DNA from: Cupriavidus phytohabitans | GTDB taxonomy: Bacteria > Pseudomonadota > Gammaproteobacteria > Burkholderiales > Burkholderiaceae | Assembly (NCBI RefSeq): GCF_000426345.1 | Contig: NZ_AUFE01000034.1 | Coordinates: 1-64,000, forward strand | Direction: 5' to 3' | DNA length: 64,000 bases | In this document: in pieces, positions 35,331 to 45,709 of the stretch | Layout: each line of letters starts with the position of its first letter | Numbering within the stretch: position 1 is the first letter of the stretch | Translations under genes and position numbers: made by a program | Notes under the pieces: model-generated | Told to the model about the DNA's origin: nothing | What the model saw: only the letters and a program-made list of their open reading frames with translations | The model's database searches: none

Positions 35331-35382
35331 TTTGGTATACTTCAAGGCAATTTCCGGCCCTTGCCGGGCCACCCATACCAAA
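35331..35382. promoter_or_regulatory. Inverted TTTGGTAT repeat upstream of the GntR gene
   Basis: TTTGGTAT (35331-35338) and ATACCAAA (35375-35382) form a perfect 8-bp inverted repeat just before the ATG at 35391. The same GGTAT half-site occurs near the paralogous GntR gene (45305, 45599, 45607). Autorepression by the product of 35391-36188 is likely. Confidence 0.55.
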
Positions 35383-35390
35383 GATCCGCC

Positions 35391-36188
35391 ATGACCCAAC
35401 CGCAGAAGCAAAGCATGGCCGCCGAGATCCGCGCGGCCATCGAGGCCGAGATCGAAAGCGGCGCATTGCCTCCCGGCACGCCGCTGGACGAGCGCAGCCT
35501 GGCAGAGCGCTTCGGCGTATCGCGCACGCCGGTGCGGGAGGCGCTGCAGCAACTGGCCGTGCAGAATCTCGTGCGCATCGCCCCGCGCGTAGGGGTCTTT
35601 GTCTCGCGCATGTCGATCACTCAGTTGCGGGAGACGCTGGAACTGCTTGGTGAACTGGAAGCGGTTGCCGCCAAGCTCGCCGCGCGGCGCATGGACGACG
35701 AGCAGCGCCTCCGGCTCAAGGCCAGCATGCAGCAGTGCGCCGAAGCGTTCGTCCAGGAGGATGGCAAGAAGTTCGCCGAGGCCAATGCCGGCTTTCACGA
35801 CCTGGTCTATGCCGGCAGCCACAACGAATACCTGGTCGAGCAGATCCAGGGCATCCGCCGGCTGATGCAGCGCTACCGGCCCAAGATCTTCCTGACCCAG
35901 GGCCAGCGCCAGCGCGCGCTGGCGGACCACCAGCGCCTGGCCGATGCGATCCTGAGTGGCGACGAGGCCGCGGCGCATGCGGCGATGCTGGAGCATGCGC
36001 CGGTGGGAACCACCGGGTTCTCGGAGTTCCTGTCGACGCTGCCGATGAGCTACCTCGAAACCGACAGCGGACCGGCCGCCGGCCTTGCGCCCGCCACCGG
36101 CAAGCGGGCCCGGCGGACCGGGACGGAAGAAGAGGGCGAAGCCAGGCCGCGGGCCCGGCGCACGCCAGGCCGCGTCAGCACGGCCTGA
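35391..36188 (+). CDS. GntR-family regulator, FCD subfamily
   Basis: A 265-residue regulator. The winged helix (about 10-78) has ERSLAERFGVSRTPVREALQQLA, and the FCD domain follows to about residue 225. The tail after about 230 is lysine/arginine/glutamate-rich and probably disordered. It shares the unusual (P/A)GTTGFSEFL(S/A)T end of its FCD domain with the regulator at 44481-45239, which marks the two as paralogs. A TTTGGTAT inverted repeat lies just upstream. It is convergent with the porin gene. A link to the catabolic cluster is plausible but not shown. Confidence 0.88.
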   Translation: MTQPQKQSMAAEIRAAIEAEIESGALPPGTPLDERSLAERFGVSRTPVREALQQLAVQNLVRIAPRVGVFVSRMSITQLRETLELLGELEAVAAKLAARRMDDEQRLRLKASMQQCAEAFVQEDGKKFAEANAGFHDLVYAGSHNEYLVEQIQGIRRLMQRYRPKIFLTQGQRQRALADHQRLADAILSGDEAAAHAAMLEHAPVGTTGFSEFLSTLPMSYLETDSGPAAGLAPATGKRARRTGTEEEGEARPRARRTPGRVSTA

Positions 36189-36208
36189 ATGACGCGTCCC
36201 GCCGGCGC

Positions 36209-37287
36209 TCAGAAGCGGTGCCGCATGCCGACCGCGACGCCAAACTGGCTGTCCTCGTTGGGCGCGATCCGGTAGGCCGCCGTGGCCCCGTTGAAGTTCT
36301 CGAAGTTGAGGGCCGCGTTCCTGGTGAAGGCTGCACTGAGATAGACATCGGTGCGCTTGGACAAGCTGTAGTCGGCGATCATCGTGACCTGCCACGGGTT
36401 GGCCGGATCGGTCGGGGCGCTACCCGCGGCGCCATAGACCGACCTGAGCTTGTCGTAGTAGACCGCGCCGGTCAGCTGCAGCGCCGGGGTGGCCTGGTAG
36501 TTGAGGGCGAACCACCAGAGGTCGTCGCGCCCGATGGCGCCTGGCGTCGCGACATCGTTCTTGCCGTAGCGGTATGCGGCCTGGGCCAGCAACTGCGGCG
36601 TGATCTTGTAGCGCAGGCCCAGCGCGGCCTTCTGGTTCCGCTGGTAGTCGCCCGCCACCTTCGGGCTGTTCACATTGTCATAGGCCGCCGCGATGCCGAA
36701 CGCTCCGATGCGGTAGTCCACGCCGGCACCGTAGCCGGCGGAACCCGTCATCGAGCCTGGCTGCTCCCCGAAGCTCCAGTGCAGTTGGGTGGACAGCGGG
36801 CCGAAGTCGCCCTGGTACTTCACCATGTTGTCCTGGCGCAGCCCCATGCCGGCGATGGTGGTCACCGGTTCGTACAGGGTCGCGTACGCGGTGGGCGAGT
36901 AGTTGGCCATGGTCAGGAACAGCGACGAGTATTGCCGGCCGAAGGTCAGCTTGTGCTGGCCCGCCGCCAGACCGACCCAGGCCTGGCGCCCGAACAGCCG
37001 GCCGCCCTGCGTGGAAATGCCGGTGTCGACGCTGAAGCCGCTTTCCAGCGCGAAGATCGCCTGCTTGCCGCCGCCCAGGTCTTCCACCCCGCGCAGGCCC
37101 CATCGGCTCGGCGACAGGCCGCCTGAACTGAGCGCCACCTTCGACTTGCCGTCCGGCTGCCCCGTCGCCAGGTTGTTGTTGCTGTACTCGATATTGGCAT
37201 CTACCACGCCGTACAGCGTGACCGAAGCCTGCGCCGTGCCGGCCAGGCCGGCCAGGGCGCACCGATGCCGATGGTGCGTTTTTTCAT
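36209..37287 (-). pseudogene. Porin, frameshifted inside the signal peptide
   Basis: A beta-barrel outer-membrane porin of the OmpC-like/Porin_4 family of beta-proteobacteria. SVTLYGVVDANIEY at the mature N-terminus, the RQAWVGLAAG and LTFGRQYSSLF loop-3 region and the final GVAVGMRHRF with C-terminal Phe are diagnostic. The expected start MKKRTIGIGA (ATG at 37287, after an A6 run) is in a different frame from the ALAGLAGTAQASVTLYG that should follow. One base is therefore missing or extra between about 37255 and 37284. The main frame is otherwise open from 36209 and could only be reached by a start at 37339 that gives no signal peptide. It is a pseudogene, a phase-off variant or a sequencing error. 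Confidence 0.75.
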
Positions 37288-37351
37288 TGATTTTCTCCTC
37301 CAGGATGAACGGATTGCGCGGCTGATCCCGCCGCTGCATCGGGATGCCATT

Positions 37352-37396
37352 GCGCGAATGGCGCGAATGGCGTGAATGGCGTGAACGGCGTGAACG
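37352..37396. repeat. Five tandem 9-bp repeats upstream of the porin gene
   Basis: The unit GCG(C/T)GAA(T/C)G occurs at 37352, 37361, 37370, 37379 and 37388. The array lies 65 bp upstream of the porin ATG, in the region where its promoter is expected. The copies drift progressively, suggesting recent duplication. Confidence 0.85.
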
Positions 37397-37510
37397 AAAG
37401 GGCTGGAAACGGAGTGTTCTGGCGGCACGAACCCGCGCCCGAGGCGCAGCCCGGCCGGGCTGCCGATCCTTCGGGCGACTGCTTTTCTTGCGTGGCGAGG
37501 GGTGGAAAAC

Positions 37511-38881
<1,371 letters not shown>

Positions 38882-38885
38882 GGCC

Positions 38886-39683
38886 TTAGTCCTGTTTGCC
38901 TGCCGGGGAGACCAGCGGCTGGGCGCGTCCTTCGACGAATTCGCGCAGCCGCTCGGCGGTTTCGGGGGAACGTTCCATGTTCGAGTTCAGGTACTCCATG
39001 AACAGGCCGTCGTCATGCGACAGGTCGTTGATGCGCGGCAGCACATTGGTGATGCGCCAGTTGGTGTCGGGCGTATTGCGGGCGATCTTCGCGGCCAGCT
39101 CGCGGGCCTTGTCCAGCGCCTGCCCGGCCGGCACGACGTAGCGCACGATATGCTCGCGCTCGCCCTCGGCTGCCGACAGCAGGCGGCCGGTCAGCATCAT
39201 GTCGGCCATCACGGTGTAGCCCACCACACGCTGCACGCGCACCGTGCCGCCGCCGCCGACAAAGATGCCGCGCTGGCCTTCGGGCAGGCCGAAGAAGGCG
39301 GATTCGTCCGCCACGCGCACATGCGCCGCGGTGGCCAGTTCCAGTCCGCCGCCGACCACCGCGCCGTGCAGCGCGGCGACGAAGGGGATGGGACCGCGCG
39401 CGATGATGTCGAACACGGTGTGCCAGGAATGCCGCTGGCGCTTGCGTGGCCGCGGCGCGGCGCCTGCAGCGCGCGCCAGCGCTTCCTTCAGGTCCAGGCC
39501 CGCGCAGAAGTTGCTGCCATGGCCGAACAGCACGCCGACGCTGGCTTCTTCGCCGGCGCGCACCACGGCGTCGCGCAGCGCCCACACCACGTCTTCGTTG
39601 ATGGCGTTGCGCTTGTCCGGGCGGTTCAGGCCGATCAGCGCGACCGGTCCGTCGAGTTCATAGGTAACCAGTTCAGTGCTCAT
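38886..39683 (-). CDS. Enoyl-CoA hydratase/isomerase (crotonase family)
   Basis: A 265-residue crotonase. The oxyanion-hole segments are NFCAGLDLKEAL and HGAVVGGGLELATAA. The second catalytic position is Glu in GLPEGQRGIFVGGGGT, where a catalytic acid is often found. It hydrates 2-enoyl-CoA or isomerises it. It starts 66 nt after the reductase gene and ends 4 nt before the 3-hydroxyacyl-CoA dehydrogenase, which should take its product. The central insert AAPRPRKRQRHSWHTVF is arginine-rich and unusual in the family. Confidence 0.88.
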   Translation of the reverse strand: MSTELVTYELDGPVALIGLNRPDKRNAINEDVVWALRDAVVRAGEEASVGVLFGHGSNFCAGLDLKEALARAAGAAPRPRKRQRHSWHTVFDIIARGPIPFVAALHGAVVGGGLELATAAHVRVADESAFFGLPEGQRGIFVGGGGTVRVQRVVGYTVMADMMLTGRLLSAAEGEREHIVRYVVPAGQALDKARELAAKIARNTPDTNWRITNVLPRINDLSHDDGLFMEYLNSNMERSPETAERLREFVEGRAQPLVSPAGKQD

Positions 39684-39749
39684 GATGGGGTTTCCAGTTG
39701 GCAGGAGCGGATATCGCTCGTTCGTTCATTCGATCGGTGGGTGGGGCAG

Positions 39750-40718
39750 TCACAGGTCCAGCACGAGCTTGCGGCTCCTGGCGCCGGAGCAGCAGATCAT
39801 CATGCGTTGGTTCGTGGCCTTGTCCGCTTCGCTGAGCACCAGGTCGCGATGGTCCGGCACGCCGTCGAGCACGCGCACCTCGCAGGTGCCGCAGATGCCT
39901 TCCTGGCACGAATACGGCGGCTCGATCCCCTGGCCGAGCAGGCAGTCCAGGATGGTCTGGCCCGCCTGCACTTCGACGCTGCGGCCGCTGCGGGCCAGCT
40001 CGACGGTGAAGCCGCCCTCGGTGGCGGCGCTCTCGCGCGCCGCGAAATACTCGCGGTGGACCTGCCCGGGGGGCAGGCCGGCAGTGGCCTGCTCGAACGC
40101 CTCCAGCATCGGCAGCGGGCCGCAGCAGTAGACGTGGGCGCTGGCCGGCAGCGCGCGGACGATGCCGGCGATGTCCAGCATGCGTCCGCCGGGCTCGCGG
40201 TCGAAGCACAGCTGGACTTCGGCGCTGGCTTCATCGCGCAGCGCCTGCACAGCGTCGAGGAAGCCGGCATTGCGGCGCGTGCGTGCCGCGTAGTGCAGCT
40301 GCCAGTGCCGGCCGAGCGCCTGCAGGCGGCGGATCATGCCGAGGATCGGCGTAATGCCGATGCCGCCCGCGATAAACACGCTCAGCGCGGCCGACTCATC
40401 GAGCGGGAAGTTGTTGCGTGGCGCGCTGATCGCCAGCGTGTCGCCCGGGCGCAGCACCTCGTGCAGGTAGCGCGAGCCGCCGCGGCTGTCCGGATCCTTG
40501 TTTACGCCGATCACGTAGCGGTGCCGCTCGTGCGGCGCGTTGAGCAGCGAGTAGTTGCGGATCAGGCCGTTGGGCAGGTGCACGTCGATATGGGAGCCGG
40601 CCGAGAACGGCGGCAGCGTCTTGCGCGGCGGCTCGGGCCACAACTCGTAGCTGAGAATGCCGTCGGCCTCCCAGGCCATGGACTTGACCCTGACCTGCAG
40701 TGTTTCGGAAATGCTCAT
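39750..40718 (-). CDS. Flavin/2Fe-2S oxygenase reductase, phthalate dioxygenase reductase type
   Basis: A 322-residue reductase of the VanB/Pdr type. The FMN domain has RNYSLLNAPHERHRY, the NAD domain has GGIGITPILGM, and the C-terminal plant-type ferredoxin has Cys271, Cys276, Cys279 and Cys309. It passes electrons from NADH through FMN and 2Fe-2S to a Rieske oxygenase. The partner oxygenase lies two genes upstream (41818-43056), with a Bug receptor between them. The domain order FMN-NAD-2Fe-2S fits two-component systems such as phthalate or vanillate oxygenases. Confidence 0.92.
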   Translation of the reverse strand: MSISETLQVRVKSMAWEADGILSYELWPEPPRKTLPPFSAGSHIDVHLPNGLIRNYSLLNAPHERHRYVIGVNKDPDSRGGSRYLHEVLRPGDTLAISAPRNNFPLDESAALSVFIAGGIGITPILGMIRRLQALGRHWQLHYAARTRRNAGFLDAVQALRDEASAEVQLCFDREPGGRMLDIAGIVRALPASAHVYCCGPLPMLEAFEQATAGLPPGQVHREYFAARESAATEGGFTVELARSGRSVEVQAGQTILDCLLGQGIEPPYSCQEGICGTCEVRVLDGVPDHRDLVLSEADKATNQRMMICCSGARSRKLVLDL

Positions 40719-40771
40719 GGTGCTTCCTTCGGTTCTTGCTGTCGGGCGGGGTTCTTCCTGCCGGGGCGTTG

Positions 40772-41767
40772 TCATTCCGGGCGGAAGCCGGACGACCTGA
40801 TGATGGGTTCCCACGCCGCCAGCTCTGCGCGCTGGCGGCGGGCCATGTCCGCGGCGTCGAGGAAGTCGGGCACGACCGACAGGCGCTGCATCAGGAAGGT
40901 CCCGGTCTCGGGTGCGGACAGGATCTTGCGCAGGGCCTGCTGCATGCGCTCGAGTTCGGCCGGCGGCGTGCGGGCGGGTGCCCACATCGCGGTCCAGCCT
41001 TCGGCGAACGGCATGTTCACGCCTTGCTCGGCCATGGTCGGGATCTCGGGGGCCAGCGGCGAGCGTTTGGGACTGAAGATGCCGATCACGCGGACCTTGC
41101 CGCTGCGGTGGTACTTCATCATGTCGTCCAGCAGCGTGACGGCCGCCGGCACATGGCCGCCCACCAGGTCGGTGATCATCGGCGGGGTGCCCTTGTAGGG
41201 CGCCGCGGTCAGCGCGATACCGGCCGCCCGCGCGAACTGCATGCCGAGGAAATGGTTCTGCCCGCCCAGTCCGGGCGTGCCGAAGGTGGCTTCCGCCGGA
41301 TGGCTTTTGGCCCAGCGGATGAACTCCTGCGCGTTCTTGCCGGTATCCGGGCGCACGGCCATGCCCAGCGGGTACGACACCAGCCCGGCCACCGGCGCGA
41401 AGTCGCGCCACAGGTCCCATTTGAGCTGCTTGCCGAACACCAGGGTCTGGAAGGTCGGCGTCGCGTTGGGGGCGATCATATAGGTCAGGCCATCGGGTTT
41501 GGCCGCCATCAGCACATCGGCCGCGATGCGGCCGCCCACGCCGACATGGCTTTCGATGATGACCGGCTGGTCCAGCAGTGCGGGCAGCCGGTCGGCGAAG
41601 TAGCGGGCGATCGCGTCGGTGCCGCCGCCGGGCGGCAGCCCGAGCAGGATGCGGATCACCGGTTTGCCCTGCATGCCGGCGTACGCCGCGGGGGCGGCCG
41701 GGGCGGCCGGGGCGGCGATGGCGGCACAGGCCGCCAGCAACAGCCGGCGTCGGCGCATGCTTGTCAT
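40772..41767 (-). CDS. Bug/TctC-family solute-binding receptor of the aromatic cluster
   Basis: A 331-residue periplasmic receptor. The signal MTSMRRRRLLLAACAAIAAP is alanine-rich with an arginine tetrad; cleavage is expected near AAYAGM (about residue 30). The mature part has LGLPPGGGTDAIARYFADRL and, later, YKGTPPMITDLVGGHVPAAVT. It is inserted between the Rieske oxygenase and its reductase in the same operon (about 50 nt each side), so it probably captures the aromatic substrate. GGAGACAAGC precedes the ATG at 41767. It resembles the receptor at 50237-51217 in the opposite arm. Confidence 0.9.
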   Translation of the reverse strand: MTSMRRRRLLLAACAAIAAPAAPAAPAAYAGMQGKPVIRILLGLPPGGGTDAIARYFADRLPALLDQPVIIESHVGVGGRIAADVLMAAKPDGLTYMIAPNATPTFQTLVFGKQLKWDLWRDFAPVAGLVSYPLGMAVRPDTGKNAQEFIRWAKSHPAEATFGTPGLGGQNHFLGMQFARAAGIALTAAPYKGTPPMITDLVGGHVPAAVTLLDDMMKYHRSGKVRVIGIFSPKRSPLAPEIPTMAEQGVNMPFAEGWTAMWAPARTPPAELERMQQALRKILSAPETGTFLMQRLSVVPDFLDAADMARRQRAELAAWEPIIRSSGFRPE

Positions 41768-41817
41768 GCTTGTCTCCGTTTCTCTTTGTCGTAGTGCTTG
41801 TCGTAGGCGTGTGCGTT

Positions 41818-43056
41818 TCAGCGCGCCTGGGTCAGCACGCGCCAGTCGGTGCCGGCGGGCAGCACCCCGCCGACCGATACCGCTTGCGTGTAGTCGAGCT
41901 CGGGGTTGTCCGCCAGCGTGGGGGTCTTGCCGGCCATGAACTCGCGCACCGACTTCAGCAGCGCCTGGCGCACGCGCAGCACGGCGCCGTCGGCCGAGCA
42001 CAGCTGTTCGGTGGTCCGGTCGGCGATCGGGCCCTGCCCCAGGAACATGGCGAAGTCTTCGGTCCCCAGGTGCTGCGGAAAACCGGTGGCGTGGCCGCGG
42101 CGCATCAGGTCGCGGTTCTGGCCCCAGTTGTTGTCGGGGCCGCCCGGCGGCAGCGGCGGGAAGTTCCACACGTCCGGCGTGGCCGACATCACCGTCATGC
42201 CCAGCGGCCGGTGCGGGTTGAAATGGACGAACCAGGCGCGGTGCGTGACGTCGTCGACCGGCGTCGAGAAGAACACCGTGCCGGGGCCCTTGGCGTCGGG
42301 GGCGCAAATGATGCCGTACCACGGCATCACGAAATTGTTGACGCGGGCATAGACCTTGTCGTCGGCCAGGGGGCGGATGGCAGCGTAACGGTAGCCGTAG
42401 GGCCGGTCTTCGAACTCCAGCCGTGGCGCCAGGGCCTGCGTCATGTGCAGGCGCTCGTTGCCGGAGCCGGCGGTGATCTGCGTGGTGGACTCGTGCAGCA
42501 CGCCGACGTGCGAGGAATCCATCGAGGCTTCCACGCCCTGCACCCAGTTGGTCGGCACTTCCTGGCTGGTGACCGAGCGCTGGTCTTCCGGCAGGCTGGT
42601 GAAAGGCAGGTCGGGGAACTTCGGTGCTTGCTCGCCCTTGCCCAGCCACACCCAGACGATGCCGCCGCGCTCCTCCACCGCATAGCGGTTGACGCGCACA
42701 TGCTTGCAGAACTGCGCCTGCTCGCCGGTGTGGTTGGGCGCCTCCACCACCTCGCCGCGGGTGTTGAGCTTCCAGCCGTGGAAGATGCAGCGCAGGCCGT
42801 TGTCTTCGTTGCGGCCCATCAGCAGCGAGGTCTTGCGGTGCGGGCACAGTTCGTCGACCACGCCCACGCTGCCGTCGGTCGCGCGGAAGGCCGCGTAGTT
42901 GCTGCCCAGCAGGCGCACGCGCACCGGCGCGCCGTCCGCCACCAGCCTGGCCGACGGCACCGCCGGCCGCCAGTAGTGCTGGCGGATCATTTCGCCCATC
43001 GGCGCGCCGCCTTCGACGCGGGTGAGCAGGTCGTTGTCTTCGCGGGTCATTGCCAT
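41818..43056 (-). CDS. Rieske non-heme iron oxygenase, large subunit
   Basis: A 412-residue oxygenase alpha subunit of the phthalate/vanillate group. The Rieske cluster ligands are Cys71-x-His73 and Cys90-x2-His93. The iron site is the NWVQGVEASMDSSHVGVLH region, with His183 and His188 and the bridging acidic residue Asp180. It hydroxylates or demethylates an aromatic acid using electrons from the reductase at 39750-40718. No small beta subunit is present, consistent with alpha-only enzymes. It starts 1 nt past the LigJ-like gene stop. The substrate is not determined by sequence. Confidence 0.93.
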   Translation of the reverse strand: MAMTREDNDLLTRVEGGAPMGEMIRQHYWRPAVPSARLVADGAPVRVRLLGSNYAAFRATDGSVGVVDELCPHRKTSLLMGRNEDNGLRCIFHGWKLNTRGEVVEAPNHTGEQAQFCKHVRVNRYAVEERGGIVWVWLGKGEQAPKFPDLPFTSLPEDQRSVTSQEVPTNWVQGVEASMDSSHVGVLHESTTQITAGSGNERLHMTQALAPRLEFEDRPYGYRYAAIRPLADDKVYARVNNFVMPWYGIICAPDAKGPGTVFFSTPVDDVTHRAWFVHFNPHRPLGMTVMSATPDVWNFPPLPPGGPDNNWGQNRDLMRRGHATGFPQHLGTEDFAMFLGQGPIADRTTEQLCSADGAVLRVRQALLKSVREFMAGKTPTLADNPELDYTQAVSVGGVLPAGTDWRVLTQAR

Positions 43057-43057
43057 G

Positions 43058-44062
43058 TCAGCACTCCTCGTCCTTGCGGAAGGCGCGCGAGTAGAGACGG
43101 GTGCAGTTGCACTCGAAGATGTTGCGGCGCTGTTCCTCGGTCAGCCAGTCGATGCTTTCGATCACCGGCTTCATGTCGTCGAAATCGCGGCCCGAGACCG
43201 GGTCGCGCGCGCTGCCCGTGCCGGGCTTCTCGGTGCCGAACAGCACGTTGTCGGTGCCGGCCACCTTGAGCAGCAGCTCGATTGCCTCGCGCGAGTAGTT
43301 GCAGGTGTCGAAGTACAGGTGCCTGAGCTGGTCGTCGAAGCTGGTGGCTTCGCCCTTGCGCACGTTCCACGCGCGGAAGCGGCCCATCTGGTAGGGAATC
43401 GCGCCGCCGCCGTGCGCCACCACGATCTTCAGGTCCGGGTACTTGTCGAACACCTTGGCGCCCAGCAGCGAGACGATGGCGATGCTTTCCTCGTTGATGA
43501 ACTTCAGCGTGTACGACTCGCGCGCGCTGCAGCTGCCCGCGGAGTGGATCAGGCCCGGCACGTCCAGGCGCGTCATGGCGTCGTAGAGCGGATACCAGAA
43601 CGGGTCACCCAGCCCAGGCGGGGTCGGGCCTTCGCCTTCGGTGGGATCCGGATTGATCAGGCAGCCGACAAAGCCCAGTTCCTTGACGCAGCGTTCCAGC
43701 TCGGGCACCGCGCGCAGCGCCGGCGATTCATCCATGTACTGGGGCAGGCCCGCCACGCCACGGAAGCGGTCGGGGAACAACTCGACAAAGCGCGCGATCA
43801 GGTCGTTGCAATGGCGCGACCACAGTTCCGTGACGCGGCCGGGCTTGACCGAGTGCATCTGCAGGTAGGGGCGCGGGGAAATGAACTGCACGTCGGTGCC
43901 GACGTTGTCCATGCTGCGCACCAGTTCCTCGGCCACCTTGCGCACCGATTCATCTGGGATGCGCGGCGTGGTCGAGGGATTGGCGCGGCCGCCGACCAGT
44001 TCCGCCATGTAGCGGAAGCTCTCGGGGGGCATGACGATGTGGGCGTGGGAATCGATGATCAT
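43058..44062 (-). CDS. Amidohydrolase, 4-oxalomesaconate hydratase (LigJ)-like
   Basis: A 334-residue TIM-barrel metalloenzyme. His6-x-His8 (DSHAHI) and GLIHSAG, AHGGGAIPY and LFGTEKPGT are the metal and active-site segments. From memory the runs ELERCVKELGFVG, NPDP and HGGGAIPY-x3-GRFR with FDTCNY closely follow Sphingobium LigJ, which hydrates 4-oxalomesaconate in the protocatechuate/gallate 4,5-cleavage pathway. Decarboxylases such as ACMSD share the fold but usually have FGSDYP at the end. Three RraA/LigK-type aldolases and a LigB-type dioxygenase in the opposite arm support this role. It is 5 nt from ridA. Confidence 0.82.
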   Translation of the reverse strand: MIIDSHAHIVMPPESFRYMAELVGGRANPSTTPRIPDESVRKVAEELVRSMDNVGTDVQFISPRPYLQMHSVKPGRVTELWSRHCNDLIARFVELFPDRFRGVAGLPQYMDESPALRAVPELERCVKELGFVGCLINPDPTEGEGPTPPGLGDPFWYPLYDAMTRLDVPGLIHSAGSCSARESYTLKFINEESIAIVSLLGAKVFDKYPDLKIVVAHGGGAIPYQMGRFRAWNVRKGEATSFDDQLRHLYFDTCNYSREAIELLLKVAGTDNVLFGTEKPGTGSARDPVSGRDFDDMKPVIESIDWLTEEQRRNIFECNCTRLYSRAFRKDEEC

Positions 44063-44067
44063 GGGTT

Positions 44068-44469
44068 TCAGCCTTGGGTATCGCTGGCCACCACGGCCAG
44101 GCATTCGAGTTGCAGCAACATGCCGTGCTGGAGGTCGTGCACGACGATGTGCCGCGCGGGGCGATCGCGCGGGTCCGGGAAGCGGCGCAGCCATTCGCCG
44201 TTGATGGCATCGCGCACGCTGTCGTCCTTCACGTACACGGTGAGCTTGAGCACATCGCCAAGCGAGGCACCGCCGGCATCGAGCACGCACTGCAGGTTGT
44301 GGAAGGCGAGCGCGGCCTGCGCGGTGGCATCAGGCGGCAGCTCGCCGCTGCGTGCGTCCTTGCCGGCGATCGCCGACGTGCAGATCAGGTTGCCAACGCG
44401 CGCGCCGACCGGGATCGGAGCCTTGTGCGCGAGGCCGGGAACATCGAGTGAGCGGAGCGGACGGGTCAT
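44068..44469 (-). CDS. RidA/YjgF-family protein
   Basis: A 133-residue trimeric-type enamine/imine deaminase family member. The PARHIVVHDLQHGMLLQLECLAV segment contains the conserved arginine near the active site, and GNLICTSAIAGKDARSGELPPD is the family N-terminal signature. Members in catabolic operons often act on pathway intermediates rather than as general imine scavengers. It is the second gene of the left arm, 11 nt after gntR and 5 nt before the LigJ-like gene. Confidence 0.85.
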   Translation of the reverse strand: MTRPLRSLDVPGLAHKAPIPVGARVGNLICTSAIAGKDARSGELPPDATAQAALAFHNLQCVLDAGGASLGDVLKLTVYVKDDSVRDAINGEWLRRFPDPRDRPARHIVVHDLQHGMLLQLECLAVVASDTQG

Positions 44470-44480
44470 GGAGTCCTCTG

Positions 44481-45239
44481 TCAGGAGATTTCGGCGCCGT
44501 GGTCGCCGTCGAAGAAATGGCGGGGAACGGTGGCCAGGAATTCGGAAAAGCCGGTGGTGCCGGCCGGCACGTGCAGCAGCATGGCCTTGCCGGCCTGTGC
44601 CTCGTCGCCGGCCTGGATGGCGCGGGCGATCTGCTGGTGGTCGTGCAGCGACCTGGCGATCTGCGCCGGGCTGATGAAGTCGCGCGTGCGATAGCGCTGC
44701 AGGCGCCGGCGCGCGTGGCGGATGTGGTCGGCCAGGTAGTCATTGCGGCTGCCGGCATAGATGGCCTCGTGGAACACCACGTTGGCGGCCGCGTATCCGG
44801 CGGCGTCGCCGCTGTCGGCGGCCGCCTGGCAGCAGCGCAGGCCTTCGTCGAGGGCCGCCTGCACGGTTCCGTCGATGCGCCGCGCGGCCAGCCTGGCGCT
44901 CAGCGATTCCAGTTCTCCCACGTATTCGAGCATCGCCCGCACCTTGGCGATCGACATCCGCGCCACCGTGGCGCCCTGGCGCGGCGACATGCATACCAGC
45001 TCGCGCGCGGCCAGTTGCTGCAGCGCCTCGCGCACCGGCGTGCGCGACACGCCGAAGCGGTCGGCCAGTGCGCGCTCGTCCAGCAGCGCGCCCGGCGGCA
45101 GCACACCCTTCTCGATTTCGTCCTCGAGCGTGGCCCGGATGTCGTTGGCCAGGCCGGCACGCGCCGGCGCATCAGCGGCGGCGGTGCCATGGCCTGCCGC
45201 CGGGGCGGGCAAGTGTGGGTGGAGTGCGTGCGAAGTCAT
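44481..45239 (-). CDS. GntR-family regulator of the catabolic cluster, FCD subfamily
   Basis: A 252-residue regulator. The winged helix (about 28-98) has ERALADRFGVSRTPVREALQQLA; the FCD domain follows. The end PAGTTGFSEFLATVP matches the paralog at 35391-36188. It is the first gene of the left arm and divergent from the acyl-CoA synthetase gene, so it is placed to control both arms. Palindromic sites lie at 45286-45310 and 45602-45619. The first 28 residues are a disordered alanine/histidine-rich tail. The effector may be the aromatic substrate or its CoA ester. Confidence 0.9.
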   Translation of the reverse strand: MTSHALHPHLPAPAAGHGTAAADAPARAGLANDIRATLEDEIEKGVLPPGALLDERALADRFGVSRTPVREALQQLAARELVCMSPRQGATVARMSIAKVRAMLEYVGELESLSARLAARRIDGTVQAALDEGLRCCQAAADSGDAAGYAAANVVFHEAIYAGSRNDYLADHIRHARRRLQRYRTRDFISPAQIARSLHDHQQIARAIQAGDEAQAGKAMLLHVPAGTTGFSEFLATVPRHFFDGDHGAEIS

Positions 45240-45709
45240 TGGTGTTTCTGCCGGTCGGCGCAAAGCAAGTCTCGTTGCGAAAAAATATACAACACATGAT
45301 TTGTGGTATGCAAATAAAGATTTCAGGCATTCTGCTTCGGTGGGCCCGATACGCCGCTGGCAACGCCCTGGCGCCATGCCCGCCGGCGGGCGCCCGCGCC
45401 GCCTCCACCACCTGCCGTGGCGGCGCGGCATCGCCGCCAATGCCTTTGCTGGCGCGGAAAAGGCGTCCTAATCTGTTGCTGCGGGAGAGGCCCGGCGTGC
45501 TGTGTCTTCGGCGCCGCGCCGTCCGCGGGCCGGCAATCTTCGCCTAGGGAAAACACCAACCAAAGAATGCCAAGAATTTTATGTGGTGTGTTGAAATTGG
45601 TATTCTGGTATGCCAGAATGAACTCAACGAACCTGATTCACGAACCAACCACGGCTGCGTGGGGCCTGCACGGCCCGGGCCGCAACATCCAACAGGAAGC
45701 TGCAATTCC
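45240..45709. promoter_or_regulatory. Divergent control region of the two-armed catabolic cluster
   Basis: Two symmetric sites flank about 290 bp without a recognisable gene. At 45286-45310 ATAC and GGTAT form an imperfect palindrome before gntR. At 45602-45619 ATTCTGG-TATG-CCAGAAT is a perfect 7-bp inverted repeat before the acyl-CoA synthetase gene, with two GGTAT half-sites (45599, 45607). AT-rich stretches near 45280-45300 and 45585-45605 are the likely promoters. The middle part (about 45330-45560) shows only chance open frames. Confidence 0.55.

Noticed and set aside
37352-37396. CRISPR-like array
   Set aside because: The repeats are 9 bp, contiguous and without spacers; no cas gene is present. 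The 12-bp array at 19899-19944 was rejected for the same reason.
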